In this document: positions 1-8,412 of the stretch, in pieces
Numbering within the stretch: the stretch's first letter is position 1
Layout of the letters: every line of letters starts with the position of its first letter
Assembly (NCBI RefSeq): GCF_050908845.1
Contig: NZ_CP194171.1
Location: 1,550,001 to 1,614,000, forward strand
DNA from: Marinobacterium_D sp050908845
Lineage (GTDB): Bacteria; Pseudomonadota; Gammaproteobacteria; Pseudomonadales; Balneatricaceae
Direction: 5' to 3'
DNA length: 64,000 bases
Program-made: the position numbers and the translations under genes
Notes under the pieces: generated by a model
Databases searched by the model: none
Told to the model about the DNA's origin: nothing
Seen by the model: only the letters and a program-made list of their open reading frames with translations

Positions 1-417
1 GGCCGCCATGGCCGCCTTGCGGGCGGTTTCCAGATCGTTGGCGGCCACCGCCAGTACCGGCTGGCCGAAGTACTCGACAACGCCGTCTGCCAGCAGCGGA
101 TCACCCGGCGCCACGGCGCCGATATCGAGCTGGCCCGGCACATCCCGGGCGGTGATGGCGATGGCAACACCGGGGAAGTTGTAGCAGGGGCTCACATCCA
201 ATTTGGTGATGCGGGCGTGCGCCTTCTCCGACATACGGGCGTAAACGTGCAGCTGGTTGGGAAACTCCAGGCGGTCGTCGACGTAGATCGCTTCGCCGCT
301 GACCTGCTTGGCCGCGCTTTCATGTTTGACGCTGCGGCCCACGCCGGTGACCAGGCTCTGCTTGGTCAGCTCCAGCATTTCGGCGTAGGTTTTTTTGTTC
401 TTGTTGTGATTAGACAT
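1..417 (-). CDS. xdhB: Xanthine dehydrogenase molybdopterin-binding subunit (N-terminal part, cut by window edge)
   Basis: This is the large molybdenum-cofactor subunit of xanthine dehydrogenase, which oxidises hypoxanthine and xanthine towards urate in the cytoplasm. Only the first 139 codons lie in the window, starting MSNHNKNKKTYAEMLELTKQ. They contain the family's early region, with GVGRSVKHESA, a GEAIYVDD segment and HARITKLD, as in XdhB/aldehyde oxidase hammerhead domains. The ATG at 415-417 overlaps the xdhA stop by 8 bases, so the two are translationally coupled and form one leftward operon. XdhC would be expected beyond the window edge but cannot be seen. The identification is firm; the gene's integrity outside the window is unknown. 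Confidence 0.93.
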   Translation of the reverse strand, partial: MSNHNKNKKTYAEMLELTKQSLVTGVGRSVKHESAAKQVSGEAIYVDDRLEFPNQLHVYARMSEKAHARITKLDVSPCYNFPGVAIAITARDVPGQLDIGAVAPGDPLLADGVVEYFGQPVLAVAANDLETARKAAMAA

Positions 418-1849
418 ATGCGGTCACCCGTGTTTCCAGTTCTGGGGATTCAAGCTCGACAAAGTACCGGGTCAGCAGGTTGACGGCGGTCATCTGCCGG
501 TACTCGCGCGAGGCGCGGAAATCGGAGATCGGCGCGAAGTCCAGCGCCAGTGCCTGCCTGGCCTTGTCGATGGTGTCGCGATTCCATGCAGAGCCGGTCA
601 GCGCCTGTTCGCACAGGCTGGCGCGCTTCGGAATGGCAGCCATGCCGCCGAAAGCGATCTTTGCCGATTCGACGCGGCCCTCCCGGATCACGAGGTTGAA
701 GCAGCCGAGCACCGCGGAGATGTCGTCATCGATCCGCTTGGAGATCTTGTAGCTGCGGAACTCGCCGTTAGCGGCCGCTCTCGGCACGATCACCTTCTCG
801 ATAAACTCGCCCGGCTGCTGGGCGGTGACCTTGTAGTCGATAAAATAATCCTGCAGATCAAGGGTCCGGGTCTGCTCGCCCTTGCGCAGGACAAGCTTTG
901 CACCCAGCGCAATCAGGGCGGGCGGTGAGTCACCAATCGGAGAGGCATTACCGATATTGCCGCCCAGGGTGCCCTGGTTGCGGATCTGCAGGGAGGCGAA
1001 CCTGTGGAGCAGGGCGCCGAAATCGGGATAGTCCTGGCTCAGGGCCTGGTAGCAGTCGGTCAGCGGGGCGGCAGCGCCCAGTTCGATCTGCTCATCGAGC
1101 ACACGGACCTGTTTCATCTCGGCGATATCGCCGACGTAAATAAGTGTGGGGAGCTCGCGGTGGAACTGGGTAACCTCCAGCGCCAGATCGGTACCACCGG
1201 CGACCAGGCGGGCATCCGGGTGCTGTTCCAGCAGGCTAGCGAGCTCCGACAGCGAGGCCGGGTTGAAGGCAGTCTTGTTGCCGTCGCTCAGTTCGACCTG
1301 GGCCTGTGGCTGGATCTCGCGCAAGCGGGCGACAGTGGCGGCCTGTTCGGTATCGAAGCTGTCGGGCGTGACCTCTTCGTACATCTTTTCGGTGGCCTCG
1401 ACTATGGGGCGGTAGCCGGTGCAGCGGCAGAGATTGCCGGCCAGCGCCTCGTGGATCTCCTCTTTCTCCGGCTGTCCCACGTTTTTGCCGAGCGCAAACA
1501 TCGACATGACGATGCCGGGTGTGCAGAAGCCGCACTGGCTGCCGTGGCAGTCCACCATCGCCTGCTGGGCAGGGTGCAGGCGGTCTCCCTGTTTCAGGTC
1601 TTCCACCGTGATCAGCTGTTTGCCGTTCAGGGCGGAGACGAAGGTCAGGCAGGAGTTGACGCTTTTATAGCGGATGCGGTCGCCGTCCAGCTCGCCCAGC
1701 ACAACGGTACAGGCGCCGCAGTCACCCGAGGCGCAGCCCTCCTTGGTGCCGGTTTTGCGGGCCTGGGTGCGCAGGTAGTTCAGCACCGTCATATTGGGGT
1801 CGAGCTGTTCTTCGACCCGCAGCGCTTTGTTGAGTAAGAACCTGATCAA
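410..1849 (-). CDS. xdhA: Xanthine dehydrogenase small subunit (FeS plus FAD domains)
   Basis: This 479-residue subunit carries electrons from the molybdenum site of XdhB to FAD and NAD. The N-terminal plant-type [2Fe-2S] domain has GCASGDCGACT (cysteines near residues 39, 44 and 47). The second cluster domain has CGFC followed by NLCRCTGYRP. The rest is a CO-dehydrogenase-type FAD-binding domain with LVAGGTDLALE and RNQGTLGGNIGNASPIGDSP. I start it at a TTG (1847-1849): AGGAGG lies 6 bases upstream and the protein then begins IRFLLN, as family members do. The upstream in-frame ATG would add 32 unrelated residues across the ribosome-binding site and leader. It is the first gene of the xdhAB operon, transcribed from the promoter at 1917-1945. 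Confidence 0.95.
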   Translation of the reverse strand: MIRFLLNKALRVEEQLDPNMTVLNYLRTQARKTGTKEGCASGDCGACTVVLGELDGDRIRYKSVNSCLTFVSALNGKQLITVEDLKQGDRLHPAQQAMVDCHGSQCGFCTPGIVMSMFALGKNVGQPEKEEIHEALAGNLCRCTGYRPIVEATEKMYEEVTPDSFDTEQAATVARLREIQPQAQVELSDGNKTAFNPASLSELASLLEQHPDARLVAGGTDLALEVTQFHRELPTLIYVGDIAEMKQVRVLDEQIELGAAAPLTDCYQALSQDYPDFGALLHRFASLQIRNQGTLGGNIGNASPIGDSPPALIALGAKLVLRKGEQTRTLDLQDYFIDYKVTAQQPGEFIEKVIVPRAAANGEFRSYKISKRIDDDISAVLGCFNLVIREGRVESAKIAFGGMAAIPKRASLCEQALTGSAWNRDTIDKARQALALDFAPISDFRASREYRQMTAVNLLTRYFVELESPELETRVTAYV

Positions 1850-1916
1850 GGAGGGCCTCCTTTTCTTATGTTTATTGCGGAGCCGTGTTGTTGCGGGGCT
1901 CGTTGGGTTTGGCTCG

Positions 1917-1945
1917 ATTAAAGTAAAAGCTGACTCATGAGTCAA
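1917..1945 (-). promoter_or_regulatory. Leftward sigma70 promoter of xdhAB
   Basis: Read on the minus strand there is TTGACT (1940-1945), a 17-base spacer and TTTAAT (1917-1922), five of six matches in each hexamer at optimal spacing. It would give a leader of about 60 bases before the xdhA TTG start. The -35 hexamer sits inside the palindromic operator at 1931-1944, so a bound protein would block RNA polymerase. Confidence 0.7.
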
Positions 1946-1968
1946 CTTTAAAATTGACCTTTGAGTCA
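1931..1968. promoter_or_regulatory. Palindromic operator with a repeated TGAGTCA half-site
   Basis: TGACTCATGAGTCA (1931-1944) is a perfect 14-base palindrome. The half-site TGAGTCA recurs at 1962-1968, 24 bases further on. The first copy covers the xdhA -35 element and the second lies upstream of it, a layout typical of a repressor with an auxiliary site. No regulator of purine genes is in the window, so the binding protein is unknown. Confidence 0.55.
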
Positions 1969-2496
1969 GCTATCTGCCTTTGTTTGCCATTAAAAAAAAT
2001 GCCATCGGTGTTTTCTGTGGATAAATCACAGGTTTATTTAATTTCTGGCGGGAAATAGTTCTGATTTAGTGCCTTGAAGTGTGTTTCGTATACTTTTTTT
2101 CATGGTGGTTTGTGTACACGATTGGTGCCGGTAATGCCTGGGTTTTGCCCAGGTTTACGCAGCAGGCGTCTCGCTTTTACGGTTTCTGTGCCACATCCCC
2201 GTGTTGGGCAAACCGGCCCTGCTAATTTGTTATTGATTGAAAAATAAGTGCTTTTTTTGGGGGTGTGCCGGAAGGAGCGTCGGCTTTCATATAGTGAATA
2301 CAACTATGGGTGTAAATTGTGGACAATACCTGGCCGGTCGATTAGGTTTTAACCCTGCGGGTTGAAAGCCTGCTTGCAACGCTTGTGACTGTCTCGTCGT
2401 GAAAGCGCTCCTCCGTGAAAGCGCTCAACCGTGGAGGCGCTTCAGCCTGAATACGGCGAGAGAAAGACCAAAAAAAATAACTAGGGTATTTTCACA
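1969..2496. other. Intergenic region between xdhA and the xanthine permease
   Basis: No convincing gene was found on either strand. The stretch contains a short hairpin around the sequence AACCCTGCGGGTT near 2351 and a tandem duplication at 2398-2426. The second repeat copy can pair with GGCGCTTCA just downstream, giving an imperfect hairpin before the permease leader. The left half is noticeably AT-richer than the flanking genes. Confidence 0.4.
2398..2426. repeat. Tandem 13-base repeat in the permease leader
   Basis: CGTGAAAGCGCTC occurs at 2398-2410 and again at 2414-2426, a 16-base period. It lies about 70-100 bases upstream of the permease start. It could be a double binding site or a duplicated leader segment; nothing in the sequence decides between these. 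Confidence 0.5.
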
Positions 2497-3942
2497 ATGG
2501 CAAAGCACGACTCTACGATCGATCTGGTCTTCGGGCTGGATGACAAACCACGCTTCTCGGTATCGGTGTTCGCTGCGCTCCAGCATGTGCTGGCGAGCTT
2601 TATCGGTATCATTACCCCAACCCTGATCGTCGGCGGCGTACTGGGGTTAGGCAGTGAAGTGCCCTACCTGGTCAGCATGGCGCTGATCGTCTCCGGTATC
2701 GGCACCTTTATCCAGGCGCGCCAGATCGGACCGGTCGGCTCCGGGCTGTTATGTGTGCAGGGCACCAGCTTTGCATTTCTCAGCTCCATTCTGGCTGCGG
2801 GCTTTATCGTCAAAGGCAATGGCGGCGGGCCGGAGGAGATACTCTCGACCATCTTCGGAGTCTGCTTCCTGGCCGCATTTGTCGAGATCTTCCTCAGCCG
2901 CTTTATCAATAAGCTGCGCCGGGTGATCACGCCGGTGGTCACCGGTACCATCATCACCCTGATCGGTCTCTCCCTGATCAAGGTATCGATGACCGATATC
3001 GCAGGCGGCTTTAACGCCCCGGATATGGGCGCTCCGGTCAACCTGGGTCTTGCCGGCCTGGTGCTGATCACCATCGTCATTTTCAACCGTTTTCAGATCC
3101 ATATGCTGCGCCTGAGCGCGGTGATCATCGGTCTGACCCTGGGGTTCGTGGCCGCCTGGTCGATCGGCAAGGTGGATTTCAGCGGCTTGAGCGAGCTGTC
3201 CCTGATTGCGATTCCGGTGCCGTTTAAATACGGCTTCAGCTTCGACTTCGCCGCCTTCCTGCCGATTGCGATTATCTACGTGATTACCGCGCTGGAAACC
3301 ACCGGTGACCTGACCGCCAACAGCATGGTCTCCAAGCAGCCGGTGGACGGTCCCGTCTATATCAAGCGCATCAAGGCCGGCGTATTGGCTGACGGCGTGA
3401 ACTCTGCCATCGCTTCTACTCTGAACAGCCTGCCGATGACCACCTTCAGCCAGAACAACGGTGTGATTCAGCTGACCGGCGTGGCCAGCCGCCACGTGGC
3501 GATCTTCATTGCCGCCATCCTCGCGCTGCTGGGTCTGTTCCCGATTATCGGCGGTGTGCTGCAGCAGATGCCCAAGCCGGTGCTGGGCGGTGCCACGCTG
3601 ATCATGTTCGGTACCGTGGCGATGGCGGGGATCAAGATCATTGCTGAAGCGGGTCTGAATCGTCGCAATATGCTGATCTGCGCGATCTCCATCGGTATGG
3701 GACTGGGGGTTGCCGGCGTGCCTGAAGTGCTCTCCGCCATGCCGCAGGATCTGAAGAACATTATCGGCTCGCCGCTGACCATCGGTGCGCTGTCCGCGAT
3801 CATTCTCAACTTTGTGCTGCCGCATGACCTGGATGCAGCGCCGGAAGCAGCTGCGGAAACGACCGAGGCACAAAGCGACGTTGCGCACGAGAGCTCCCGC
3901 ACGCTCTCCAGCTCTGCGGTATCCAGCCCGGCAAACAGCTAA
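2497..3942 (+). CDS. xanP: Xanthine/uracil permease (NCS2/NAT family, XanP-like)
   Basis: This 481-residue inner-membrane proton symporter imports purine bases, most likely xanthine. The NAT signature QNNGVIQLTGVASR is present around residues 317-330. The early GPVGSGLLCVQGTSFAF and LETTGDLTANSMVS segments match E. coli XanP closely. Hydropathy read by eye gives 12-14 membrane segments. The last 30 residues are an Ala/Ser/Glu-rich cytoplasmic tail not typical of the family. It stands between xdhAB and a guanine-type deaminase, which supports a purine rather than uracil substrate. The ATG at 2497 follows AGGGTA at about 10 bases. Confidence 0.92.
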   Translation: MAKHDSTIDLVFGLDDKPRFSVSVFAALQHVLASFIGIITPTLIVGGVLGLGSEVPYLVSMALIVSGIGTFIQARQIGPVGSGLLCVQGTSFAFLSSILAAGFIVKGNGGGPEEILSTIFGVCFLAAFVEIFLSRFINKLRRVITPVVTGTIITLIGLSLIKVSMTDIAGGFNAPDMGAPVNLGLAGLVLITIVIFNRFQIHMLRLSAVIIGLTLGFVAAWSIGKVDFSGLSELSLIAIPVPFKYGFSFDFAAFLPIAIIYVITALETTGDLTANSMVSKQPVDGPVYIKRIKAGVLADGVNSAIASTLNSLPMTTFSQNNGVIQLTGVASRHVAIFIAAILALLGLFPIIGGVLQQMPKPVLGGATLIMFGTVAMAGIKIIAEAGLNRRNMLICAISIGMGLGVAGVPEVLSAMPQDLKNIIGSPLTIGALSAIILNFVLPHDLDAAPEAAAETTEAQSDVAHESSRTLSSSAVSSPANS

Positions 3943-3973
3943 TCAAACCTAAGTGAAAAATTGGAGTAACCGA

Positions 3974-5320
3974 GTGAACGCATCCCGACGTATCTGGATT
4001 AAAACGCCGCTGGCGACCCTGGATGAGGCATCTGCCGGTGGTGTGGTGATAGAAGGGCAGCGCATCGTCGAGGCGCTGGCCGCGGGCGAGGTGCCGGCCG
4101 CGTCGGTCGATGAACAGTTCGATGCCCGTGAACACGTGATGTTGCCGGGGCTGATCAACAGCCACCACCACTTTTACCAGACGCTGACGCGGGCCTTTCC
4201 GGCAGCGTTGAACAAGTCCCTGTTCAGCTGGCTGAAAAGCCTCTACCCGGTATGGGCGAAACTCGGCGAGGAGATGGTCGAGGTGTCGACCCAGGTGGCA
4301 CTGGCGGAGCTGCTGCTCTCCGGTTGCACCACGGCGAGCGATCATCACTACCTGTTTCCGCAGGGGCTGGAAAATGCCATCGATATCCAGATGGCGCAGG
4401 CAGAAAAAATGGGCATGCGTGTGCACCTGACGCGCGGCTCCATGAGCCTGGGCGAAGAGGACGGCGGTCTGCCCCCGCAGAGCACGGTGCAGGATGAAGA
4501 CGCCATTATGGCCGACAGCGAGCGGTTGATTGCGCGCTACCATCAGGCCGAACCCGGTGCCATGAGCCGGGTAGCGCTGGCACCCTGTTCGCCGTTCTCT
4601 GTCAGTGAAAGTCTGATGAAAGCCAGTGCGAAGCTGGCGGAAAAACACGATGTGCGCCTGCACACCCATCTGGCCGAGACCCATGACGAGACCGCCTTCT
4701 GCGAAAAGATGTTCGGTCTGCGCCCGCTCGACTACCTGGAAAAGGTTGGCTGGCTCAGCGACCGGGTCTGGCTGGCCCACGGCATCCACTTCAACGACGA
4801 CGAGATCCGTCGTCTGGGTGCGGCCGGTACCGGTATCGGTCACTGCCCATCATCCAACATGCTGCTGGCCTCCGGCCTCTGCCCGACGCTGGATCTGGAG
4901 CGTGCCGGCAGTCCGGTGGGATTGGGTGTGGACGGCTCCGCGTCCAACGATGGCTCCAACATGATTCAGGAGGTGCGCCAGGCGTTCCTGCTCGGTCGAC
5001 TGCGCTACGACGCCTCTGAAATAACCCACCAGAAAGTGCTCTCCTGGGCCACCGAAGGCTCGGCACGCTGCCTCGGTCGCGACGATCTGGGCGCTCTGAA
5101 GGTTGGCATGCAGGCGGATATCGCCCTGTTCAAGCTGGATGAGCTGCGCTTTGCCGGTGCCGGCGATCCACTGGCGGCGCTGGTGTTGTGCGGTGCCCAT
5201 CAGGCGGATCGGGTCATGGTGGCCGGACAGTGGCGGGTCACGGACGGCGCCATCGACGGCTTTGATCTCAAGGCGTTGATCGAGCGCCAGAAGAACCTGG
5301 CGCGGAAACTGGCTGCCTGA
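3974..5320 (+). CDS. 8-oxoguanine deaminase-like amidohydrolase
   Basis: This is a 448-residue cytoplasmic amidohydrolase of the AtzB/8-oxoguanine deaminase group, the type represented by PA0142 of Pseudomonas aeruginosa. It would deaminate an oxidised or ordinary guanine to urate or xanthine, feeding xdhAB. The metal-binding residues are visible: SHHHFYQ (residues 64-66), LHTHLAET, WLAHGIHF and GVDGSASNDGSNM. I choose the GTG at 3974 because GGAG lies 7 bases upstream and the protein then starts MNASRRIWIKTPLATLD as in relatives; an earlier in-frame GTG at 3953 has no ribosome-binding site. It follows the permease by about 30 bases, so they are probably cotranscribed. Guanine or N-isopropylammelide-type substrates remain possible. 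Confidence 0.85.
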   Translation: MNASRRIWIKTPLATLDEASAGGVVIEGQRIVEALAAGEVPAASVDEQFDAREHVMLPGLINSHHHFYQTLTRAFPAALNKSLFSWLKSLYPVWAKLGEEMVEVSTQVALAELLLSGCTTASDHHYLFPQGLENAIDIQMAQAEKMGMRVHLTRGSMSLGEEDGGLPPQSTVQDEDAIMADSERLIARYHQAEPGAMSRVALAPCSPFSVSESLMKASAKLAEKHDVRLHTHLAETHDETAFCEKMFGLRPLDYLEKVGWLSDRVWLAHGIHFNDDEIRRLGAAGTGIGHCPSSNMLLASGLCPTLDLERAGSPVGLGVDGSASNDGSNMIQEVRQAFLLGRLRYDASEITHQKVLSWATEGSARCLGRDDLGALKVGMQADIALFKLDELRFAGAGDPLAALVLCGAHQADRVMVAGQWRVTDGAIDGFDLKALIERQKNLARKLAA

Positions 5321-5400
5321 TGAGCCCTCCGGGCCGTTGGCAATGGGAGTGCCCCTCGCACTCTTAGCCTGACGCAATTCCCTAAGAAAATTTTCAGCGA

Positions 5401-5423
5401 TGCTGGCCCGTAGCGGGCCGGCA
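5401..5423. repeat. GC-rich hairpin between deaminase and Tsx gene
   Basis: A 10-base stem (5401-5410 with 5414-5423, one G-T pair) closes a 3-base loop. No T-run follows, so it is not a classical terminator. It lies in the leader of the outer-membrane channel gene and may protect or separate messages within the operon. Confidence 0.45.
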
Positions 5424-5487
5424 GGGCTGAACTCATCTGTTCTTCAAAAAACGCATCTGAAAATAAAAACAAAGGATGAAAACTACG

Positions 5488-6204
5488 ATGAAAATAAAAA
5501 CAACAGCCGCCTGTATTCTGACCGGTGCCATGCTGTCCGCGCCGGCTTCTGCCGAGCAGCTCTGGAGCTCGTTCAGCCTGAGCTACCTGAACGGCAGCGA
5601 GTACGAAGTGGGCGACGATGACCGCCAGGTGGTAACCGTCGAGCACGCCAGCGGCCATAGCTGGGGCGATAACTTCTTCTTCCTCGACCGTCTGAAATCA
5701 TCCAACGGCTACACCGAAAACTACATGGAGCTGTCGCCGCGTCTGAGCCTGGGAAGTCTCACGGGTGGGGACCTGTCCTTTGGACCCGTGAAGGATCTGC
5801 TGCTGGCAGGTACCTGGGAGAGCGGCGAGGGGTTTGATAACTACCTCGGTGGTGTCGGCGTCAGCCTGGATCTGCCCGGTTTCCGTTACTTCAACGCCAA
5901 CGTCTACCAGGTTAACAACGAAAATAAAGAAGACGATCAGCAGCTGACCCTGACCTGGGGCCTGCCGTTCGAGCTGGGCCGTGCCGAATTCCTTTATGAC
6001 GGTTTCCTCGACTGGTCTACGGCAGAGTCGGACCATGCCGCGGAGATGAACTTCACCTCTCAGCTCAAGTGGAACGCCGGCAAGCTGTTCGGTGCCAAGG
6101 CGCCGGTCTATGTCGGTGTTGAATACGCCCACTGGAACAACAAGTTCGGTATCAAGGGTGTTGATGAGCGCAACCCCTCGCTGCTGCTGAAGTGGCACTT
6201 CTGA
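5488..6204 (+). CDS. Tsx-like nucleoside-specific outer-membrane channel
   Basis: A 238-residue precursor whose first 22 residues form a Sec signal peptide ending SAPASA, followed by mature EQLWSSFSLSYLNGSEY. The remainder alternates aromatic and polar residues in short beta strands and ends with a C-terminal aromatic residue (LLLKWHF), the outer-membrane beta-barrel assembly signal. It matches the nucleoside channel Tsx family, which passes nucleosides and deoxynucleosides across the outer membrane. Its place behind a purine permease and deaminase fits uptake of purine nucleosides. I start at 5488: the earlier ATG at 5476 falls within the AAAGGA ribosome-binding site. Confidence 0.85.
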   Translation: MKIKTTAACILTGAMLSAPASAEQLWSSFSLSYLNGSEYEVGDDDRQVVTVEHASGHSWGDNFFFLDRLKSSNGYTENYMELSPRLSLGSLTGGDLSFGPVKDLLLAGTWESGEGFDNYLGGVGVSLDLPGFRYFNANVYQVNNENKEDDQQLTLTWGLPFELGRAEFLYDGFLDWSTAESDHAAEMNFTSQLKWNAGKLFGAKAPVYVGVEYAHWNNKFGIKGVDERNPSLLLKWHF

Positions 6205-6267
6205 ACGGATCAGATCGACAGCGCCGGCCCGGCTTCCCCTTTCAGTCCGTGCCGGTGTGAGTTTCCC

Positions 6268-6308
6268 CAGCGCCCTCTGGATGTAGTCACCGGTTGGCGC
6301 TGTTTTTT
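6268..6308 (+). terminator. Rho-independent terminator after the Tsx-like gene
   Basis: CAGCGCC (6268-6274) pairs with GGCGCTG (6296-6302) and is followed by six T. It closes the purine uptake operon about 60 bases after the channel stop codon and separates it from the urea transporter. Confidence 0.85.
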
Positions 6309-6360
6309 ATTCGTTTGGCCTATTCATGTGGCGTTCTGCCAAGTTTGTGGGAGCTAACAG

Positions 6361-7254
6361 GTGACCGCAGAGTATCAATTATGCCGCGCACTTCTGCTCG
6401 GACTCAGCCAGATCATGCTGCATTCAAATGTCCTGACGGGGCTGTTTTTTCTCGCCGCGATCGCGCTGAACTCGGTGCCGATGTGCCTGGGTGCCATTGG
6501 CGGGAGCCTTGTCGCTTATGTTGTTGCATCGGTGTCGGGTGCCAAAAGAGAACATCTCGATCAGGGGCTGTACGGCTATAACGGCGCTCTGGTGGGGCTG
6601 GCCTGCACGCTGTACTGGCCCGTTGGCACTGAACTGCTGATTATTCTTGGGCTGGCAGCTTCGCTCAGCACCCTGTTGATGAGGCTCCTGATCGACCGGC
6701 TTGGCTGCCCGGTCTACACGGCACCCTTTATTCTTACTGTCTGGCTGGTGACTGCGGTTGTAGGCGTAGAACCTGTGCCGGCGGTGGAGGTTAGCCGCAC
6801 AGGGTGGGATAACCTGCTGCTTGGGTTCGGACAGGTGCTGTTCCTGGATCAGCCGCTCTCATGTCTGCTGATTATGGTCGGTATCGGGATCGCCTCCGTC
6901 CGTGCGCTCTGTTGTGCAGCTGTTGCCATAGTGCTCAGCAGCGGTTTTGCTTTTCTTATCGGCGCGTCCGGGGACTCGGTTTTTAGCGGCCTTTATGCCT
7001 ATAACGCGGTACTGGTCGCCATGGCGCTTCCGGCGCGGAGCGAGCAGGGCGCGCTACTGCTTTTCGCCGCGATTCTGTTAAGCGTTGTCCTGACCGGGTG
7101 GCTGCAGCAAAGCGGTTTGCCGGTGCTGACCGCGCCCTTTGTGCTGGCCTGTTGGCTGGTGTTGCCGCTATGGCATCGTCTTGAGCATCTATACCGGACC
7201 AGGACTCTCCCCGCAGCCGGGGGAGTAGCCGAGGGTCCCGCCACTACTGCTTGA
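6361..7254 (+). CDS. Urea transporter (UT family)
   Basis: A 297-residue inner-membrane channel of the UT/Yut family for passive urea movement. It has the family's internal duplication: two copies of a Y-N-(G/A)-(A/V)-L-V element, GLYGYNGALVGLA near residue 70 and GLYAYNAVLVAMA near residue 212. Each is followed by a (L/V)PVLTAPF or CPVYTAPF segment (residues about 118 and 254). About ten membrane segments can be read. GTG at 6361 is preceded by GGGAG at good spacing. Urea is the nitrogen end product of allantoin/urate degradation, so it fits the upstream purine genes. The last 11 bases overlap the convergent AraC gene. Confidence 0.85.
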   Translation: MTAEYQLCRALLLGLSQIMLHSNVLTGLFFLAAIALNSVPMCLGAIGGSLVAYVVASVSGAKREHLDQGLYGYNGALVGLACTLYWPVGTELLIILGLAASLSTLLMRLLIDRLGCPVYTAPFILTVWLVTAVVGVEPVPAVEVSRTGWDNLLLGFGQVLFLDQPLSCLLIMVGIGIASVRALCCAAVAIVLSSGFAFLIGASGDSVFSGLYAYNAVLVAMALPARSEQGALLLFAAILLSVVLTGWLQQSGLPVLTAPFVLACWLVLPLWHRLEHLYRTRTLPAAGGVAEGPATTA

Positions 7255-8245
7255 AGCCCTGGGGGGTTATGCCGGTCCAGCTTTTGAATGCCCGGGAGAA
7301 TGACGCCGTTTCGGTGAAGCCGAGCCGGTGGGCGATATCGGCAATGGGGATGTGGCGCAGCGACAGCAGGTGGATCGCGGTGTCACGTCGGGCCAGGCTT
7401 TTGATCTCCTGGAACGAGGTGTTCTCGTCGCTGAGCTTGCGGCGCAGGGTGCGTGAATTGATACCGAGGCTGGCGGCAATATCGTCGATCTGCAGGTTCA
7501 GAAACTCATTTTCAGGCATCAGTGCATCGAGCACGCGGCGGGTGTAGGTGGGGTAATAGCTCTGGCGCTTGAACCAGTCCAGAGGCGCGCGGACCAGGTG
7601 CTTTCTCAGCGTTTCCGGGGTTTGTACCACCGGCAGAGAGAGCAGCTCTGCTGAAAAGATCAGGCGGTTGGTGTCGCAGTCATACTCGATATCGCAGGGA
7701 AAAAGCAGGCGATACTCCTTCGCATGGCGCGGTTTGGGAAAGGCCAGCTCCACCCGGATTAACGGTAGGCGCTGACCGGCCAGCCAGGCGGGAAATCGGT
7801 GCCAGAGCAGCAGCAGGAAATCCACCAGCATATGATCCCTGTCCTCGGCAGGCTCCTTGAGTGACATGCTCAGGCTGGCTTGGTCATCCTCCATATCAAA
7901 GCTCAGCGAGATGCTGTCGGTCACCAGGTTATAAAACCGGGTGAGGTGGCGGTAGACCCCGCGCAGGTTGCCGCAATAGACAGCCTGCTTGGCCATTAAT
8001 GTGAAAATTCCATGTCGACAGCATCCCGGTGACATCCCCAGAAACTCGTCATCCTCCAGTCTCCAGGCAGCCTGCATCAGGCGGGCAAGCTGCTCAGGCG
8101 TGATCCGCATCTCCTCCGATGCCAGCAGATTTGGATTGATCGATGCCTCCCGTAGCAGCTGGAGCCTGTCGTAGCCGCGTTGCTCTGCGGCAGACACCAC
8201 CGCTTTGGCATAGTGGATGGAAATGGTCTGTTTCTCGAAGCTCAT
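7244..8245 (-). CDS. AraC-family transcriptional regulator
   Basis: A 333-residue regulator with an N-terminal arabinose-binding-like domain of the OruR/Arabinose_bd type (residues 10-200) and a C-terminal AraC double helix-turn-helix. The latter reads DDIAASLGINSRTLRRKL, then IADIAHRLGFTETASFSRAFK and the terminal WTGITPQGFKQ. Start chosen at 8245 (MSFEKQT); an upstream ATG at 8332 would add 29 residues without homology. It is divergent from the fadB-type gene at 8413, so it is the obvious candidate regulator of the fatty-acid oxidation cluster. The effector is unknown. The alternative, control of the convergent urea transporter, is less likely by position. Confidence 0.88.
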   Translation of the reverse strand: MSFEKQTISIHYAKAVVSAAEQRGYDRLQLLREASINPNLLASEEMRITPEQLARLMQAAWRLEDDEFLGMSPGCCRHGIFTLMAKQAVYCGNLRGVYRHLTRFYNLVTDSISLSFDMEDDQASLSMSLKEPAEDRDHMLVDFLLLLWHRFPAWLAGQRLPLIRVELAFPKPRHAKEYRLLFPCDIEYDCDTNRLIFSAELLSLPVVQTPETLRKHLVRAPLDWFKRQSYYPTYTRRVLDALMPENEFLNLQIDDIAASLGINSRTLRRKLSDENTSFQEIKSLARRDTAIHLLSLRHIPIADIAHRLGFTETASFSRAFKSWTGITPQGFKQ

Positions 8246-8379
8246 GGGCTGTTCCGGGGCGAGTAATCGATGCTGAGTCCCTATTCTAAGTCTCCTGTCC
8301 GAAAATGCTAAATTATCGGCTTCATCGAACATTGGATAACGACCGCTGAGTTGGAAAACTAGCCCGACACAAACGAGGC

Positions 8380-8393
8380 GTAAGCGCGCTTAC
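8380..8393. promoter_or_regulatory. Perfect palindrome upstream of the fadB-type gene
   Basis: GTAAGCGCGCTTAC is a perfect 14-base palindrome ending 19 bases before the ATG at 8413, next to the AGAGGAGG ribosome-binding site. It could be an operator or a leader hairpin limiting ribosome access. Confidence 0.45.
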
Positions 8394-8412
8394 CCCGAAG
8401 AGGAGGTTTTTC

